A stretch of DNA of 64,000 nucleotides from Tsuneonella troitsensis (GTDB lineage Bacteria > Pseudomonadota > Alphaproteobacteria > Sphingomonadales > Sphingomonadaceae): contig NZ_LMAU01000001.1 in the NCBI RefSeq assembly GCF_001441535.1, positions 310,001-374,000 on the forward strand, given 5' to 3'. Below, piece after piece: positions 26,326-35,308 of the stretch (position 1 is the first letter of the stretch; every line of letters starts with the position of its first letter). Made by a program: the position numbers and the translations under genes. The notes under the pieces are model-generated. The model made no database searches and had not been told where the DNA came from. It saw only the letters and a program-made list of their open reading frames with translations.

Positions 26326-27594
26326 TCATTTGCCGATGCAGAAGCGACCGAAGAGCGTATCGAGCATATCTTCAGTCGAAGCTCGTCCGGTGATCCCATC
26401 AAGCGCCACCCTTGCCCGACGTAGTCTCTCCGCGAGAAGGAGGGGCACGCTTGCCGTTGAGGCCGACAATTCGTCGAAGGCGTCCCGCAACGCCTCGCGC
26501 TGCCGATCATGAAGGACAACTTCGCCGGGGATAGGCAAGAGCGAGCGCCCTCGGTCGGCAATCGCGGTCCACAACTCCCCGACGCCCTCTCCGGTCGCAG
26601 CGGAGACGACCGCATCGGCGGCCGACTTCATCGTTCCCTCGAGGTCCGACTTGGCGCTCACTTCGAACGCGCCGGCCGGGCCTTTCCCCTCGGGGCCGAG
26701 CCAGAGAACGATATCCGCCCGCTGGAACTCGGCTTCGGCCCGCGCGATCCCAAGCGCTTCGATATGGTCCGCGCCCTCTCCCCTGACGCCTGCCGTATCC
26801 ACCAGGATGAACGGCATTCCGGAAACGGCCACTGGCCGCTCGATCACGTCGCGCGTCGTGCCCGGGGTGGCCGTCACGATCGCCGCATCCGAGCCGATCA
26901 AGGCATTGAACAAGCTGGATTTCCCGGCATTCGGCGGGCCACCCAGCACGACACGGATGCCGTCCCGCAACCGCTCGGCGGTCGGTTTTTCCAGCCACGC
27001 GGCGATGTCGCCCGCCAGCACGGCGAGGCGCGCGCCGAAATCGTCCGGCAAAGCATCGACATCATCCTCGTCTCCGAAGTCGAGGATCGCCTCGACCGCG
27101 GCCGACAATGCCAGTACCTCGCCGCGCCACGCTTCGACCTGCCGCGACAGGACGCCGCCTGCCATGAGGAGCGCGGCACGGCGCTGGCTTTCGGTCTCGG
27201 CGGCAAGGAGGTCGGCAAGACCCTCGGCTTCGGCAAGGTCAATGCGGCCATTGGCAAACGCGCGCCGGGTGAATTCGCCCGCCTCGGCGCGGCGAAGGCC
27301 GGGAATGCGCGCGAGTTCGGCTTCGATTGAAGCGACGACCGCGCGGCCGCCGTGAAGATGGAGCTCGGCGGTATCCTCACCGGTCGCGGTCCCCGGTCCC
27401 GGGAGCCAGAGGACTAGCGCCCGGTCGAGTTCGCCTCCGTCGGCTCCGCGCAGGATCATCGCCGTCGCCCGGCGCGCTGGTGGAATGCGGCCCGCCAGTC
27501 GCTCCAGGGCGGATGCTGCGGCAGGCCCGCTTACGCGAACGACGGCGATTCCCGCTGGCGGGGCGCCGCTCGAGAGCGCGAAGATCGTGTCCAT
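26326..27594 (-). CDS. mnmE: tRNA modification GTPase MnmE
   Basis: 422 residues, somewhat shorter than the E. coli enzyme. The N-terminal tetrahydrofolate-binding domain begins DTIFALSSG. GTPase motifs: G1 GPPNAGKSS, the TTRD switch, G3 DTAG. The G4 position reads AKSD rather than NKxD, followed by G5 SAATGEG. The C-terminal catalytic Cys motif is CIGK. Works with MnmG at tRNA U34. On the same strand as mnmG, with a parS palindrome between them. Confidence 0.96.
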   Translation of the reverse strand: MDTIFALSSGAPPAGIAVVRVSGPAAASALERLAGRIPPARRATAMILRGADGGELDRALVLWLPGPGTATGEDTAELHLHGGRAVVASIEAELARIPGLRRAEAGEFTRRAFANGRIDLAEAEGLADLLAAETESQRRAALLMAGGVLSRQVEAWRGEVLALSAAVEAILDFGDEDDVDALPDDFGARLAVLAGDIAAWLEKPTAERLRDGIRVVLGGPPNAGKSSLFNALIGSDAAIVTATPGTTRDVIERPVAVSGMPFILVDTAGVRGEGADHIEALGIARAEAEFQRADIVLWLGPEGKGPAGAFEVSAKSDLEGTMKSAADAVVSAATGEGVGELWTAIADRGRSLLPIPGEVVLHDRQREALRDAFDELSASTASVPLLLAERLRRARVALDGITGRASTEDMLDTLFGRFCIGK

Positions 27595-27619
27595 GCTGTA
27601 GACCGCGCGGAGACGCGCC

Positions 27620-27907
27620 TCAGTCGCCCTTGCTGTCCTTGGGCGGGGTTGCGGTGCTCGATGTGGGAGCGGACTGGTTGGCGCGAGCCGCCGCCCCTTC
27701 CATGAAATTCTGGAACATTTTCAACCCCATCTGGCCCATCGGTGCCACTTGGGTCGCATATTCCTGCAGCTTGTCGATACTGCCCACGCCCTTCATCGCC
27801 TTGGCGACGGCATCGACGTAGACGTCGTTGACCTTGCCGACATCCGGCAGACCCATGAAGGTCCGCGCTTCCTCGGGGGTGCAGTCGATCTCGATATGGA
27901 CCTTCAT
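27620..27907 (-). CDS. DUF6489 family protein
   Basis: 95 residues from ATG 27907 (MKVHIEIDCTPEEARTF). The N-terminal half has a short strand and then a helix; the C-terminal half is a low-complexity Ser/Thr/Pro/Lys tail. The family is small and largely restricted to sphingomonads. Function unknown. It lies 25 bases upstream of mnmE on the same strand, so it probably shares that transcript. Confidence 0.8.
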   Translation of the reverse strand: MKVHIEIDCTPEEARTFMGLPDVGKVNDVYVDAVAKAMKGVGSIDKLQEYATQVAPMGQMGLKMFQNFMEGAAARANQSAPTSSTATPPKDSKGD

Positions 27908-28003
27908 GCCGCGCTCCTGCGTTGACCTATCGACACCTGTCACACGGATTTGGCAAAGTCCATCGCGCGGCGCTAGACTGGCGGCGTACCAACGGAGACG
28001 ATA

Positions 28004-28702
28004 TTGGCCGACATGCACCGCATTTCCACCCTCGACGAAACCGGGACCTTTCCGGCCTACATCGCCCGGCCCCAAGGCGAGGTACGGGCAGCGATCATCG
28101 TGATACCGGAGATCTTCGGAGTGAATCCCGGAATTCGCGCCAAGTGCGACGACTGGGCGAGCAAGGGTTATCTCGCCGCGGCCCCAGACATCTTCTGGCG
28201 CTTTGCCGAGGGCGAAGAGCTCGATCCCGACGTGCCCGAGCAATTCCAAAGAGCGCTCGACAACATGGGCAAGTTCGACCCCGACCTCTGCATCCAGGAC
28301 ACCGAGGCGCTGATCCATTGGCTGAAGCGCGACGAGGGATGCGGAAAAGTCGGACTGGTCGGATTCTGCCTCGGCGGGCGCATTGCCTACATGGCCGCGA
28401 CGAGGACCGACGTCGATGCCTCGGTCGGATACTACGGTGTGATGATCGACCAGATGCTGGGCGAAGCCCACGCGATCGCCAATCCGCTGATGCTCCATAT
28501 CCCAACGGCGGACCACTTCGTTGGGCCGGAAGCGCAGGCGGCAATCCATGCCGCGCTGGACGATCACCCCCGCGTGACGCTCCACGATTACGAGGGTCTC
28601 GATCACGGTTTCGCGGCCGAATCCGGCAACCGCCGGGACGAGGCAGGCGCGAACCTCGCCGATTCGCGCACCGAGGCATTTTTCGCGCAGCATCTGGCTT
28701 GA
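28004..28702 (+). CDS. Dienelactone hydrolase family protein
   Basis: 232 residues (229 if ATG 28013 is used). An alpha/beta hydrolase of the DLH group: IPEIFGVNPGIRAKCDDWA, the nucleophile Cys in GFCLGG, and the late GLDHGFA histidine; the catalytic Asp is probably in the HIPTADHF region. The TTG at 28004 has GGAG at a good distance, while ATG 28013 does not, so TTG may be the real start. Substrate unknown. Followed 13 bases later by an NTF2-like gene in the same direction. Confidence 0.88.
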   Translation: MADMHRISTLDETGTFPAYIARPQGEVRAAIIVIPEIFGVNPGIRAKCDDWASKGYLAAAPDIFWRFAEGEELDPDVPEQFQRALDNMGKFDPDLCIQDTEALIHWLKRDEGCGKVGLVGFCLGGRIAYMAATRTDVDASVGYYGVMIDQMLGEAHAIANPLMLHIPTADHFVGPEAQAAIHAALDDHPRVTLHDYEGLDHGFAAESGNRRDEAGANLADSRTEAFFAQHLA

Positions 28703-28715
28703 GGGAGTACTATCG

Positions 28716-29117
28716 ATGAGCACATCGCAGGGACTCGCCAACTGGCACCGGGTGATCGAGGGCGGTAACAACCCGGTGGAACTTGCGGCCATCATCCGCG
28801 AGGACGCGGTGTTCCACTCGCCCGTCGTCCACACCCCGCAGCACGGTCGCGATATCGTCGTGGCCTATCTCGCGGCAGCGGGCGTGGTGCTCAACACCGA
28901 CAAGTTCCGGTACGTCCGTGAGTTCGCCGATGGGCACGATGCGCTGCTGGAATTCGTCACCGAGCTCGACGGAATTCACATCAATGGCGTCGATATCATC
29001 ACCTTCGATGACGATGGATTTATACAAGACTTCAAGGTCATGGTGCGACCGCTGAAGGCGATCAACAAGGTGTGGGAGATGATGGGCGCGCAGCTCGCCG
29101 AGGCGGGCAAGCGCTAA
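28716..29117 (+). CDS. SnoaL/NTF2-like domain protein
   Basis: 133 residues. One cone-shaped NTF2 fold: helix WHRVIEGGN, strands AVFHSPV, GFIQDFKVMVRPLKAI. Such proteins are isomerases, hydrolases or ligand binders, and no catalytic site can be named here. It follows the hydrolase gene closely and probably shares its transcript. The TAA stop shares bases with the TAG of the convergent cytochrome gene (CTAA). Confidence 0.82.
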   Translation: MSTSQGLANWHRVIEGGNNPVELAAIIREDAVFHSPVVHTPQHGRDIVVAYLAAAGVVLNTDKFRYVREFADGHDALLEFVTELDGIHINGVDIITFDDDGFIQDFKVMVRPLKAINKVWEMMGAQLAEAGKR

Positions 29118-29512
29118 GGCTGCCGGGCAAGGAAGGCGATCAGCGCAGCGCGCTCGGCCGGGTCGTCCATGCCGAAGTAACCCATCGCGTTGCCCGGCGC
29201 CGCCCGCTCGGGATCAGCCAGAAACGCGTCGAGGCGCTCTTCAGTCCAGACCGGACTGGTCTTCGCGAAATCCTCAAGCGCGGCGGAATACCGGTATCTC
29301 TGGACCGATGCGACCCGGCGCCCGACGATCCCACCCAGATGCGGCCCGTCGGCACCGATCGTTTCAGGCGACAGCGCATGGCAGGCATAGCATTGCTGGT
29401 ACGCCCGCTCACCCACCGCTAATTGATTGGTAGCTGGCGAACCGCTGGCTGCAGCAAGGGGCACGCAGGCGGCCGCTATCGCGCTTGCTCCAAGGATAAA
29501 GGCAGCCTTCAA
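29114..29512 (-). CDS. Monoheme class I cytochrome c
   Basis: 132 residues from TTG 29512. Signal peptide ends near AAASG. One heme site, CYACH (C41, C44, H45), with GPHLGGIVGRR downstream and a likely Met ligand in GNAMGYFGM. Periplasmic electron carrier. The TTG overlaps the TGA of the propeller gene (TTGA), so the two proteins are made together and probably work together. Confidence 0.9.
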   Translation of the reverse strand: MKAAFILGASAIAAACVPLAAASGSPATNQLAVGERAYQQCYACHALSPETIGADGPHLGGIVGRRVASVQRYRYSAALEDFAKTSPVWTEERLDAFLADPERAAPGNAMGYFGMDDPAERAALIAFLARQP

Positions 29513-30513
29513 CCGCTAACCCGCACAAGCATCAGGCGATCGGTGCCCGATTCCGGCAAGTAGACCTCGGCACCCCGTCCGAGAATCTGGCGCACGTTCG
29601 CCCCTGCGCCGGTTCCCGGGATCGTGTGGATGAACCGCTCGCTCTTCGGGTCGAACACCAGGGTGGCGTTGGCGGCGAAATCGGTCACCCAGACCAAATC
29701 CCGCTCATCGACATAGACGGCGTAAGCCTTAGGCGCCTCACCGGGCAGCATCCAATCCTTCCACGTTCCCGCAGCCGGATCGTAACGATAAAGCTTGCCG
29801 CTGTTCCACCCGGTCGCCCAGAGCTTGCCGGTGGAATCCGACCATACGCGGCGAAGCCCGGCACCTGCATCGGGCGCGTCGACCACCGTCAATTCGCCCG
29901 TGGTCCGGTCGATCTTGGCCAGATGGCTCCCGGCGAGCGAGGAATACCAGACGTCGCCCGCGGGCGTATCGTCGATGCCATAGGGTCCCCGCCCCTTGGG
30001 ATCCTTCCATACCGTGACCACGCCGTCGCTCGCAGCAACCCTGCCATAAATCCCGTTCTGGCCCGTGAACCAGTGCACGCCATCACGGTCGAACGCGCCA
30101 GTGTTGAGATTGGTGTATCCCGTATCCGCCGGCAGCGCCCAGACGTCGATCTTTTCGGTTTCGGGATCGTAGCGAACGATGGCGTTCTGCCCGCCATCTG
30201 TGATCCAGGCCATCCCGTCAGGGCCCAGGACCACACCGTGCGGCGCGGATTTATCGCCCAGCGGAATCTGGCGTACGGCTCCCGTAGCGATATCGATGAT
30301 CCCGAGCGCGCCCTGCCGCTGCGCCGTGTACCAGATCTGACCGTCCGGCCCCGGCGCCGCATCGTGCGGCCGCGATCCTTCGGGCAGCTGGAATACCTGC
30401 GTTTCGAACGAATAGGGCGCAAGGTCTGCCTGGACAGCTTCCCCTGCGCATGCCGCCGACGGCAACGCCAGCGTAGTGGCGGCCAGAATTCCCAGAACGG
30501 CGGCGCGGATCAT
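29509..30513 (-). CDS. Secreted Vgb-like beta-propeller protein
   Basis: 334 residues. Signal peptide ALPSAACAG. Repeated blades of the virginiamycin B lyase/NHL kind: PHDAAPGPDGQIWYTAQRQG, PHGVVLGPDGMAWITDGG, GPYGIDDTPAGDVWYSS, with W-[YFV]-T turns. Family members are often labelled streptogramin lyase. The export signal and coupled translation with a cytochrome c speak against a cytoplasmic antibiotic lyase and for a periplasmic redox or sugar role. The final blade keeps the ESGTDRL turn. Confidence 0.85.
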   Translation of the reverse strand: MIRAAVLGILAATTLALPSAACAGEAVQADLAPYSFETQVFQLPEGSRPHDAAPGPDGQIWYTAQRQGALGIIDIATGAVRQIPLGDKSAPHGVVLGPDGMAWITDGGQNAIVRYDPETEKIDVWALPADTGYTNLNTGAFDRDGVHWFTGQNGIYGRVAASDGVVTVWKDPKGRGPYGIDDTPAGDVWYSSLAGSHLAKIDRTTGELTVVDAPDAGAGLRRVWSDSTGKLWATGWNSGKLYRYDPAAGTWKDWMLPGEAPKAYAVYVDERDLVWVTDFAANATLVFDPKSERFIHTIPGTGAGANVRQILGRGAEVYLPESGTDRLMLVRVSG

Positions 30514-30575
30514 GCCGATATCTCCCGGTCGGTATGTGTTTCCGACCGGGAGGATAGCGGACCGGCGCCGCGGGC

Positions 30576-30592
30576 GTAACCCCCTGGGTTAC
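30576..30592. other. Perfect hairpin over the rho stop codon
   Basis: A 7-base perfect stem GTAACCC/GGGTTAC with a 3-base loop includes the rho TAA. There is no U-tract, so it is not an intrinsic terminator; it could slow 3' exonucleases. It could also be chance. Confidence 0.4.
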
Positions 30593-31854
30593 TGGTTCAT
30601 CGTGGCGAAGAAGTCCTCGTTGGTCTTGGAATCCTTCATCTTGTCGAGAAGGAACTCCATCGCGTCGATCGTGCCCATCTGCATGAGGATGCGGCGCAGG
30701 ACCCACATCTTCGACAGCTTGTCCTTTTCGACCAACAGCTCTTCCTTGCGGGTGCCGGACTTGCCGACATCGAGCGCGGGGAAGATGCGCTTGTCGGCCA
30801 CCTTGCGGTCGAGCACGATTTCCGAGTTACCGGTGCCCTTGAATTCTTCGAAGATGACCTCGTCCATTCGGCTTCCGGTATCGATCAGCGCGGTTGCGAT
30901 GATCGAGAGCGATCCGCCTTCTTCGATGTTGCGCGCCGCGCCGAAGAAGCGCTTGGGCCGCTGGAGAGCGTTGGCATCGACACCGCCGGTCAGCACCTTG
31001 CCGCTCGATGGCACGACGGTGTTGTAGGCACGACCCAGGCGGGTGATCGAATCGAGCAGGATGACGACGTCCTTCTTGTGCTCGACCAGACGCTTGGCCT
31101 TTTCGATCACCATTTCGGCGACCTGGACGTGGCGCGTGGCAGGCTCGTCGAAGGTCGAAGATATCACCTCGCCCTTCACGCTGCGCTGCATGTCGGTGAC
31201 TTCCTCGGGCCGCTCGTCGACCAGCAGGACGATCAGGAACACCTCGGGGTGGTTGTCGGTGATCGCCTTGGCAATGTTCTGCAGCAGCACGGTCTTGCCG
31301 GTGCGCGGCGGCGCTACGATCAGAGCGCGCTGGCCCTTGCCCTGCGGGCTGATGATGTCGATCACCCGCGCCGACTTGTCCTTCACCGTGGGATCGAGCG
31401 TGTCGAGCGACAGCTTTTCCTCAGGGTAAAGCGGGGTGAGGTTGTCGAAATTGGTCCTATGGCGAACCGCGTCGGGATCGTCGAAGTTCACGCTGGTGAG
31501 GCTGGTCAGCGCGAAGTAGCGCTCGCCTTCCTTGGGTGCGCGGATCTCGCCCTCGACAGTATCGCCGGTGCGCAGGCCCCATTTGCGGACCTGGTTCGGC
31601 GAAACGTAGATGTCGTCCGGGCCGGCGAGGTAGTTCGCCTCGGGGCTGCGCAGGAAGCCGAAGCCGTCCTGCAGCACCTCGATGGTGCCGACGCCCATGA
31701 TCGATTCGTCGTATTCCTCGTCTTCCGCCAGTTCGCGCAGGATGCAGAACATCAGGTCCTGCCGGCGCATCGTGCTGGCGCCTTCTACGCCAAGGTCTTC
31801 GGCCATCTCGACGAGTTCGGCCGGGGCTTTCTTCTTCAGGTCTCTCAGGTGCAT
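30589..31854 (-). CDS. rho: Transcription termination factor Rho
   Basis: 421 residues from ATG 31854 ([15 protein letters not shown]). N-terminal helix bundle, then the cold-shock-like RNA-binding domain with GFGFLRS, then the ATPase with Walker A APPRTGKT, the [10 protein letters not shown] loop and the R-loop/Q-loop region. Hexameric RNA-DNA helicase. A longer start in the same frame adds low-complexity proline sequence and is rejected. The 200-base gap upstream up to hemJ is probably its leader, often autoregulatory in bacteria; I see no clear motif in it. Confidence 0.98.
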   Translation of the reverse strand: MHLRDLKKKAPAELVEMAEDLGVEGASTMRRQDLMFCILRELAEDEEYDESIMGVGTIEVLQDGFGFLRSPEANYLAGPDDIYVSPNQVRKWGLRTGDTVEGEIRAPKEGERYFALTSLTSVNFDDPDAVRHRTNFDNLTPLYPEEKLSLDTLDPTVKDKSARVIDIISPQGKGQRALIVAPPRTGKTVLLQNIAKAITDNHPEVFLIVLLVDERPEEVTDMQRSVKGEVISSTFDEPATRHVQVAEMVIEKAKRLVEHKKDVVILLDSITRLGRAYNTVVPSSGKVLTGGVDANALQRPKRFFGAARNIEEGGSLSIIATALIDTGSRMDEVIFEEFKGTGNSEIVLDRKVADKRIFPALDVGKSGTRKEELLVEKDKLSKMWVLRRILMQMGTIDAMEFLLDKMKDSKTNEDFFATMNQ

Positions 31855-32054
31855 GTCTTGGTTTTCCGTGGACTGGATTTCGGCCGGCCGGTCGAATGGG
31901 CTTGGGGAAAGCGCGACCCGGTCTTCGCTCTGCGGCGGAAGACCGGAAAAAGCCGGTTGGTGGCGCGGGGAATAAGCGCACGGCGGCGCGGGGTCAATCG
32001 GCGGCACGCTCCGCTCGTCGCAGCGCGGGCCAAACCGGTCTCAGAACGGAGAAA

Positions 32055-32519
32055 TCAGAAGGGGCGAACGATCACCAGAACGACGATCAGCGCCGCAGCC
32101 AGTCCGGGAACCTCGTTCGCCAGTCGAAGCTGCTTGCCCGAAAGCCGCCGTTCGCCGCGGGCGAGCTTGCGCGAATAGCCCGCCATCCACCCGTGATAAC
32201 CCGACAGAGCCAGCACCAGCAGCAATTTGGCGTGAAGCCAAGGCTCCGCCCAAAGGTTTGAGGTGGTCGCGAGCAGGATCCCAAGCAGCCATACGACCAC
32301 GATCGAAGGCGCGAGGATGATCTTGAGCAGCTTTCGCTCGCGGTCGATCCACAGCAGGTCATCGGCCGAGCCCGGTCCCGACGCGTCGAGCGCTTCTTGG
32401 TGATAGACGAGATAGCGCGGCAGCATGAACAGTCCCGCCATCCAGAAGATCACGAAAATCACGTGACCCGCCTTGAGCCAGAGGTAGGTCATCGCGAGCG
32501 CGCTCTCCATGCCCGGCAT
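32055..32519 (-). CDS. hemJ: Protoporphyrinogen oxidase HemJ
   Basis: 154 residues with four predicted membrane helices, beginning YLWLKAGHVIFVIFWMAGLF, the HemJ signature. The heme/His ligand region is in this first helix (AGH). It oxidises protoporphyrinogen IX in the inner membrane. Position next to hemE supports HemJ rather than a copper protein CopD. Start could be 32519, 32510 or 32492; the last has the best family fit but 32519 is the longest. Confidence 0.9.
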   Translation of the reverse strand: MPGMESALAMTYLWLKAGHVIFVIFWMAGLFMLPRYLVYHQEALDASGPGSADDLLWIDRERKLLKIILAPSIVVVWLLGILLATTSNLWAEPWLHAKLLLVLALSGYHGWMAGYSRKLARGERRLSGKQLRLANEVPGLAAALIVVLVIVRPF

Positions 32520-32541
32520 TTAGGGAGCATTCCCGCCATCG

Positions 32542-33567
32542 TCACCCCCTCCATGCACGAACGGTGTCGCGCAGGGCCTCGACGTGCGGGATCGGGGTAT
32601 GCTGGCCGATGCCGTGGCCAAGATTGAAGACGTGCGGCCGGTCGGCGAATGCCCGGAGGATCGCCTGCGTCCGTTCGACCAGGCGGTCGCCGCCGGCCAT
32701 CAGGAGCAGTGGATCGAGATTGCCCTGCACCGGCATCCCGGCCGGTAATTCGCGCGCGGCCCAGACCGGATCGATCGTCTCGTCCACCCCGACCGCATCG
32801 ACGCCCGTCTCGCGGGCATAGTCGGCCAGCTTGGCCCCAGCCCCCTTGGGAAAGCCGATCACCGGGACACCCGGACAGCGCGCCTGCACAGCCGCGGCGA
32901 TCCGCGCATTCGGCGCGATGACCCAGCGTTCGAACTCGTCGGGCGCCAGGCTGCCCGCCCAGCTGTCGAACAGCTGCACGGCCTCGGCCCCGGCCTCGAT
33001 CTGCCCGACAAGATATTCGACCGTCACCCCGGCAATCGCATCGATGATCGCAGCAAAAGCGATCGGGTCGCGATAGGCGAGTTCGCGGGCGGCATGATGA
33101 TCCTTCGACCCTTCGCCGTTCACCATGTAGGTCGCGACGGTCCACGGACTTCCCGCAAAGCCCAGCAAGGTGGTCTCAGGCCCGAGTCCGGCCTTCACTG
33201 CAGCGACGGTAGCGTAGATAGGATCGAGGCGCTCTGGCACGCTCTCAAGGCCCGCCAGCGCATGATCGGCGAGCCGGGGGGACAGGTGCGGTCCCTCGCC
33301 GGCCAGAAAAGTCAGGTCCTGTCCCATCGCGTAGGGGACGATCAGAATGTCCGAGAACAGGATCGCCCCGTCGAAACCGAACCGGCGGATCGGCTGCAGC
33401 GTGACTTCGGCCGCAGCCTCGGTATCGTAGACGAGCTCGAGGAAACCGCCCTTTTCGGCCCTGAGGGCGCGATATTCGGGCAGGTAGCGTCCGGCTTGGC
33501 GCATCAGCCACATGGGCACCTGGTCACTTCGGTGACCTTTCAGGGTATCGAGCAGCAAGCCAGGCAT
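32542..33567 (-). CDS. hemE: Uroporphyrinogen decarboxylase
   Basis: 341 residues, full length. N-terminal signature PMWLMRQAGRYLPEYRALR, the FSDILIVPYAMG strand, a conserved FAGSPWTVATYM, and the C-terminal NLGHGIGQHTPI. It decarboxylates uroporphyrinogen III to coproporphyrinogen III. It sits directly beside the proposed origin, the classic alphaproteobacterial location, and its start region overlaps the AT-rich edge of that site. Confidence 0.98.
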   Translation of the reverse strand: MPGLLLDTLKGHRSDQVPMWLMRQAGRYLPEYRALRAEKGGFLELVYDTEAAAEVTLQPIRRFGFDGAILFSDILIVPYAMGQDLTFLAGEGPHLSPRLADHALAGLESVPERLDPIYATVAAVKAGLGPETTLLGFAGSPWTVATYMVNGEGSKDHHAARELAYRDPIAFAAIIDAIAGVTVEYLVGQIEAGAEAVQLFDSWAGSLAPDEFERWVIAPNARIAAAVQARCPGVPVIGFPKGAGAKLADYARETGVDAVGVDETIDPVWAARELPAGMPVQGNLDPLLLMAGGDRLVERTQAILRAFADRPHVFNLGHGIGQHTPIPHVEALRDTVRAWRG

Positions 33568-33623
33568 CGCGTCTAATCCAATTCAATTAGATTCTTATAT
33601 AAGATGAAGGAGTCTGTTGGCCC

Positions 33624-33632
33624 TGTGGATAC
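33624..33632 (-). promoter_or_regulatory. DnaA box, one mismatch
   Basis: On the minus strand the bases read GTATCCACA against TTATCCACA. It is 20-30 bases from the AT-rich patch, the usual distance for an initiator box near the unwinding region. Confidence 0.65.
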
Positions 33633-33853
33633 TGGGGACAGCGGCGTCCTGCCTGATTTTTCCCGGGCTGGCCAGAATTTCGGGGGTGTCGAATCGCCAG
33701 AATGCCGCGTCAAGGCAAGCTTGTCCCCGTTATCCCGAACCTGTCGACAAGCTAGCGGGCCTGTCCACAAGGCGGCGGTCCGGATGGAGGTAGCGGGCAC
33801 GGAACCGGCAGGTCCGCTTGTCCCCGGTTGCCTCCCGTGGTTTATGCGGCACA

Positions 33854-33862
33854 TTCTCCACA
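33854..33862 (+). promoter_or_regulatory. DnaA box, one mismatch
   Basis: TTCTCCACA against TTATCCACA. It lies 29 bases before the PPSR start codon, so DnaA bound here could also affect that gene. Confidence 0.55.
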
Positions 33863-33890
33863 GGCCGATCGGCACGAGCGCATTCAATCC

Positions 33891-34736
33891 ATGCCCCGCC
33901 TTCACCTACATCTGCTGTCGGACTCCACCGGCGAGACGCTGGAGATGATCGCCAAGGCTGCGCTGGCGCAGTTCGAGGAGGCGGACGTCCAGCGGCACTT
34001 CTGGCCGATGGTGCGCAGCCGCCAGCACCTCGACAGGATCGTGCCGGATCTTGCGGCCAATCCGGGACTGGTGCTCTTCACGCTTGTGAACGACGAAACC
34101 CGCGCGCGGCTTGAGGAGCATTGCCGGGTGCTCGGTCTGCCGGCGGTCCCAGTGCTCGACGCGGTGACCGCCGCGCTCGAAAGCCATCTCGGCCAGGAAG
34201 CGCACGGCCGGCCTGGCCGGCAGCACGCGATGGACGAGGCCTATTTCGCGCGGGTCGAGGCGATCCAGTACACGATCGCTCACGACGACGGCATCGCCCA
34301 TGACGACTGGGAAGAAGCCGACATCGTACTCGCCGGGGTTTCGCGCAGTTCCAAGACGCCAACGAGCATCTACCTCGCCAATCGCGGGTACAAGGTCGCC
34401 AACATACCGCTGGTGATCGAAAGCCCCCCGCCCCCGGCCCTGTTCAAGTTGCGTCATCCGCTGGTCGTCGGGCTGACGACCGCGCCCGAGCGCCTCGTGC
34501 AGGTTCGCCGTAATCGCCTGCTGACCATCGCCGAGGGTCGCGAGACGAGCTATGCCGATGCAGAGCGCGTAGCCGAGGAAGTGCGGTTTGCCCGGCGCAT
34601 GTTCGCGGACAACGACTGGCCCGTGATCGACGTGACCCGCCGTTCGATCGAAGAAACCGCCGCCGCCGTCATTCGCTTGCTCACCGAGCGGCGCTCGCGC
34701 GAGGCGCCGCCGGTCGTCGGGCCGAATCCGATATGA
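33891..34736 (+). CDS. Pyruvate phosphate dikinase/PEP synthase regulatory protein (DUF299, PPSR)
   Basis: 281 residues. N-terminal [20 protein letters not shown] and the ADP-binding P-loop [20 protein letters not shown], then the C-terminal [17 protein letters not shown] block. Bifunctional kinase and pyrophosphorylase acting on a PEP-forming enzyme. It is the first gene on the right of the origin (the RP001-type neighbour). ATG 33891 is chosen because upstream in-frame sequence lies in the origin. Its stop overlaps the maf ATG. Confidence 0.95.
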   Translation: MPRLHLHLLSDSTGETLEMIAKAALAQFEEADVQRHFWPMVRSRQHLDRIVPDLAANPGLVLFTLVNDETRARLEEHCRVLGLPAVPVLDAVTAALESHLGQEAHGRPGRQHAMDEAYFARVEAIQYTIAHDDGIAHDDWEEADIVLAGVSRSSKTPTSIYLANRGYKVANIPLVIESPPPPALFKLRHPLVVGLTTAPERLVQVRRNRLLTIAEGRETSYADAERVAEEVRFARRMFADNDWPVIDVTRRSIEETAAAVIRLLTERRSREAPPVVGPNPI

Positions 34737-35308
34737 TCGTCCTTGCGTCCAAGAGCGCCTCGCGTCGCGCGATGCTCGAGGCGGCCGGTGTCGCATTTCG
34801 TTGCGAGCCGGCGGACCTCGACGAGCGGCGCATCGAAGAGGAAGCGACGGGCGCGGCCCCGGGCGAGATCGCCCACATGCTCGCGGAGGCCAAGGCTAAG
34901 GCAATCGATGCGCGCGAGCCGGTACTCGGCAGCGATTCACTCGTGAGCGTCGCAGGGCGCCGGTTCGACAAGCCGGCGAACCGCGAGGACGCGGCGCGCC
35001 ATCTGCGATTTTTCTCCGGGCGGACGATGGAATTGCATTCGGCCGCGGCCATCGCCCGCGCCGGGACAATCATCTGGTCCCTTGTCGATGTCGCGAGGTT
35101 GCACGTGCGCGAACTGTCCGAAGAGTTCATTGCCGATTATCTCGATACGGAATGGCCGGCGGTGGCGGGCTGCGTAGGGGTGTTCCGGATCGAGGCTCGC
35201 GGCGTGCACCTTTTCGAACGGATCGAAGGGGATCATTTCACGGTGCTGGGAATGCCCCTTCTTCCGGTGCTCGGCGCATTGCGCGATCTCGGAGAAATCC
35301 CGGCATGA
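34733..35308 (+). CDS. maf: Maf family nucleotide pyrophosphatase
   Basis: 191 residues. N-terminal [16 protein letters not shown] is the Maf signature, followed by a core with GSDSLV and the [11 protein letters not shown] helix. Hydrolyses non-canonical or modified NTPs. Overlaps the PPSR stop and the aroE start, so PPSR-maf-aroE-coaE is one coupled run moving away from the origin. Confidence 0.95.
   Translation: MIVLASKSASRRAMLEAAGVAFRCEPADLDERRIEEEATGAAPGEIAHMLAEAKAKAIDAREPVLGSDSLVSVAGRRFDKPANREDAARHLRFFSGRTMELHSAAAIARAGTIIWSLVDVARLHVRELSEEFIADYLDTEWPAVAGCVGVFRIEARGVHLFERIEGDHFTVLGMPLLPVLGALRDLGEIPA

Larger units (their letters stand above)
33568..33890. other. oriC: Probable chromosome replication origin (oriC)
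   Basis: 323-base gap between divergent hemE and PPSR, the conserved origin site of several alphaproteobacteria. It holds an AT-rich patch (33571-33607), two one-mismatch DnaA boxes on opposite strands (33624-33632 and 33854-33862), two weaker boxes (33730-33738, 33761-33769), three GANTC sites within 106 bases (33590-33594, 33610-33614, 33691-33695), and short repeats (TGTCCCC three times counting one inverted copy; CTGTCNACAAG at 33741 and 33761, exactly 20 bases apart). The hemE promoter may lie in the same patch. Location plus motifs argue strongly; replication itself cannot be seen. Confidence 0.85.
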
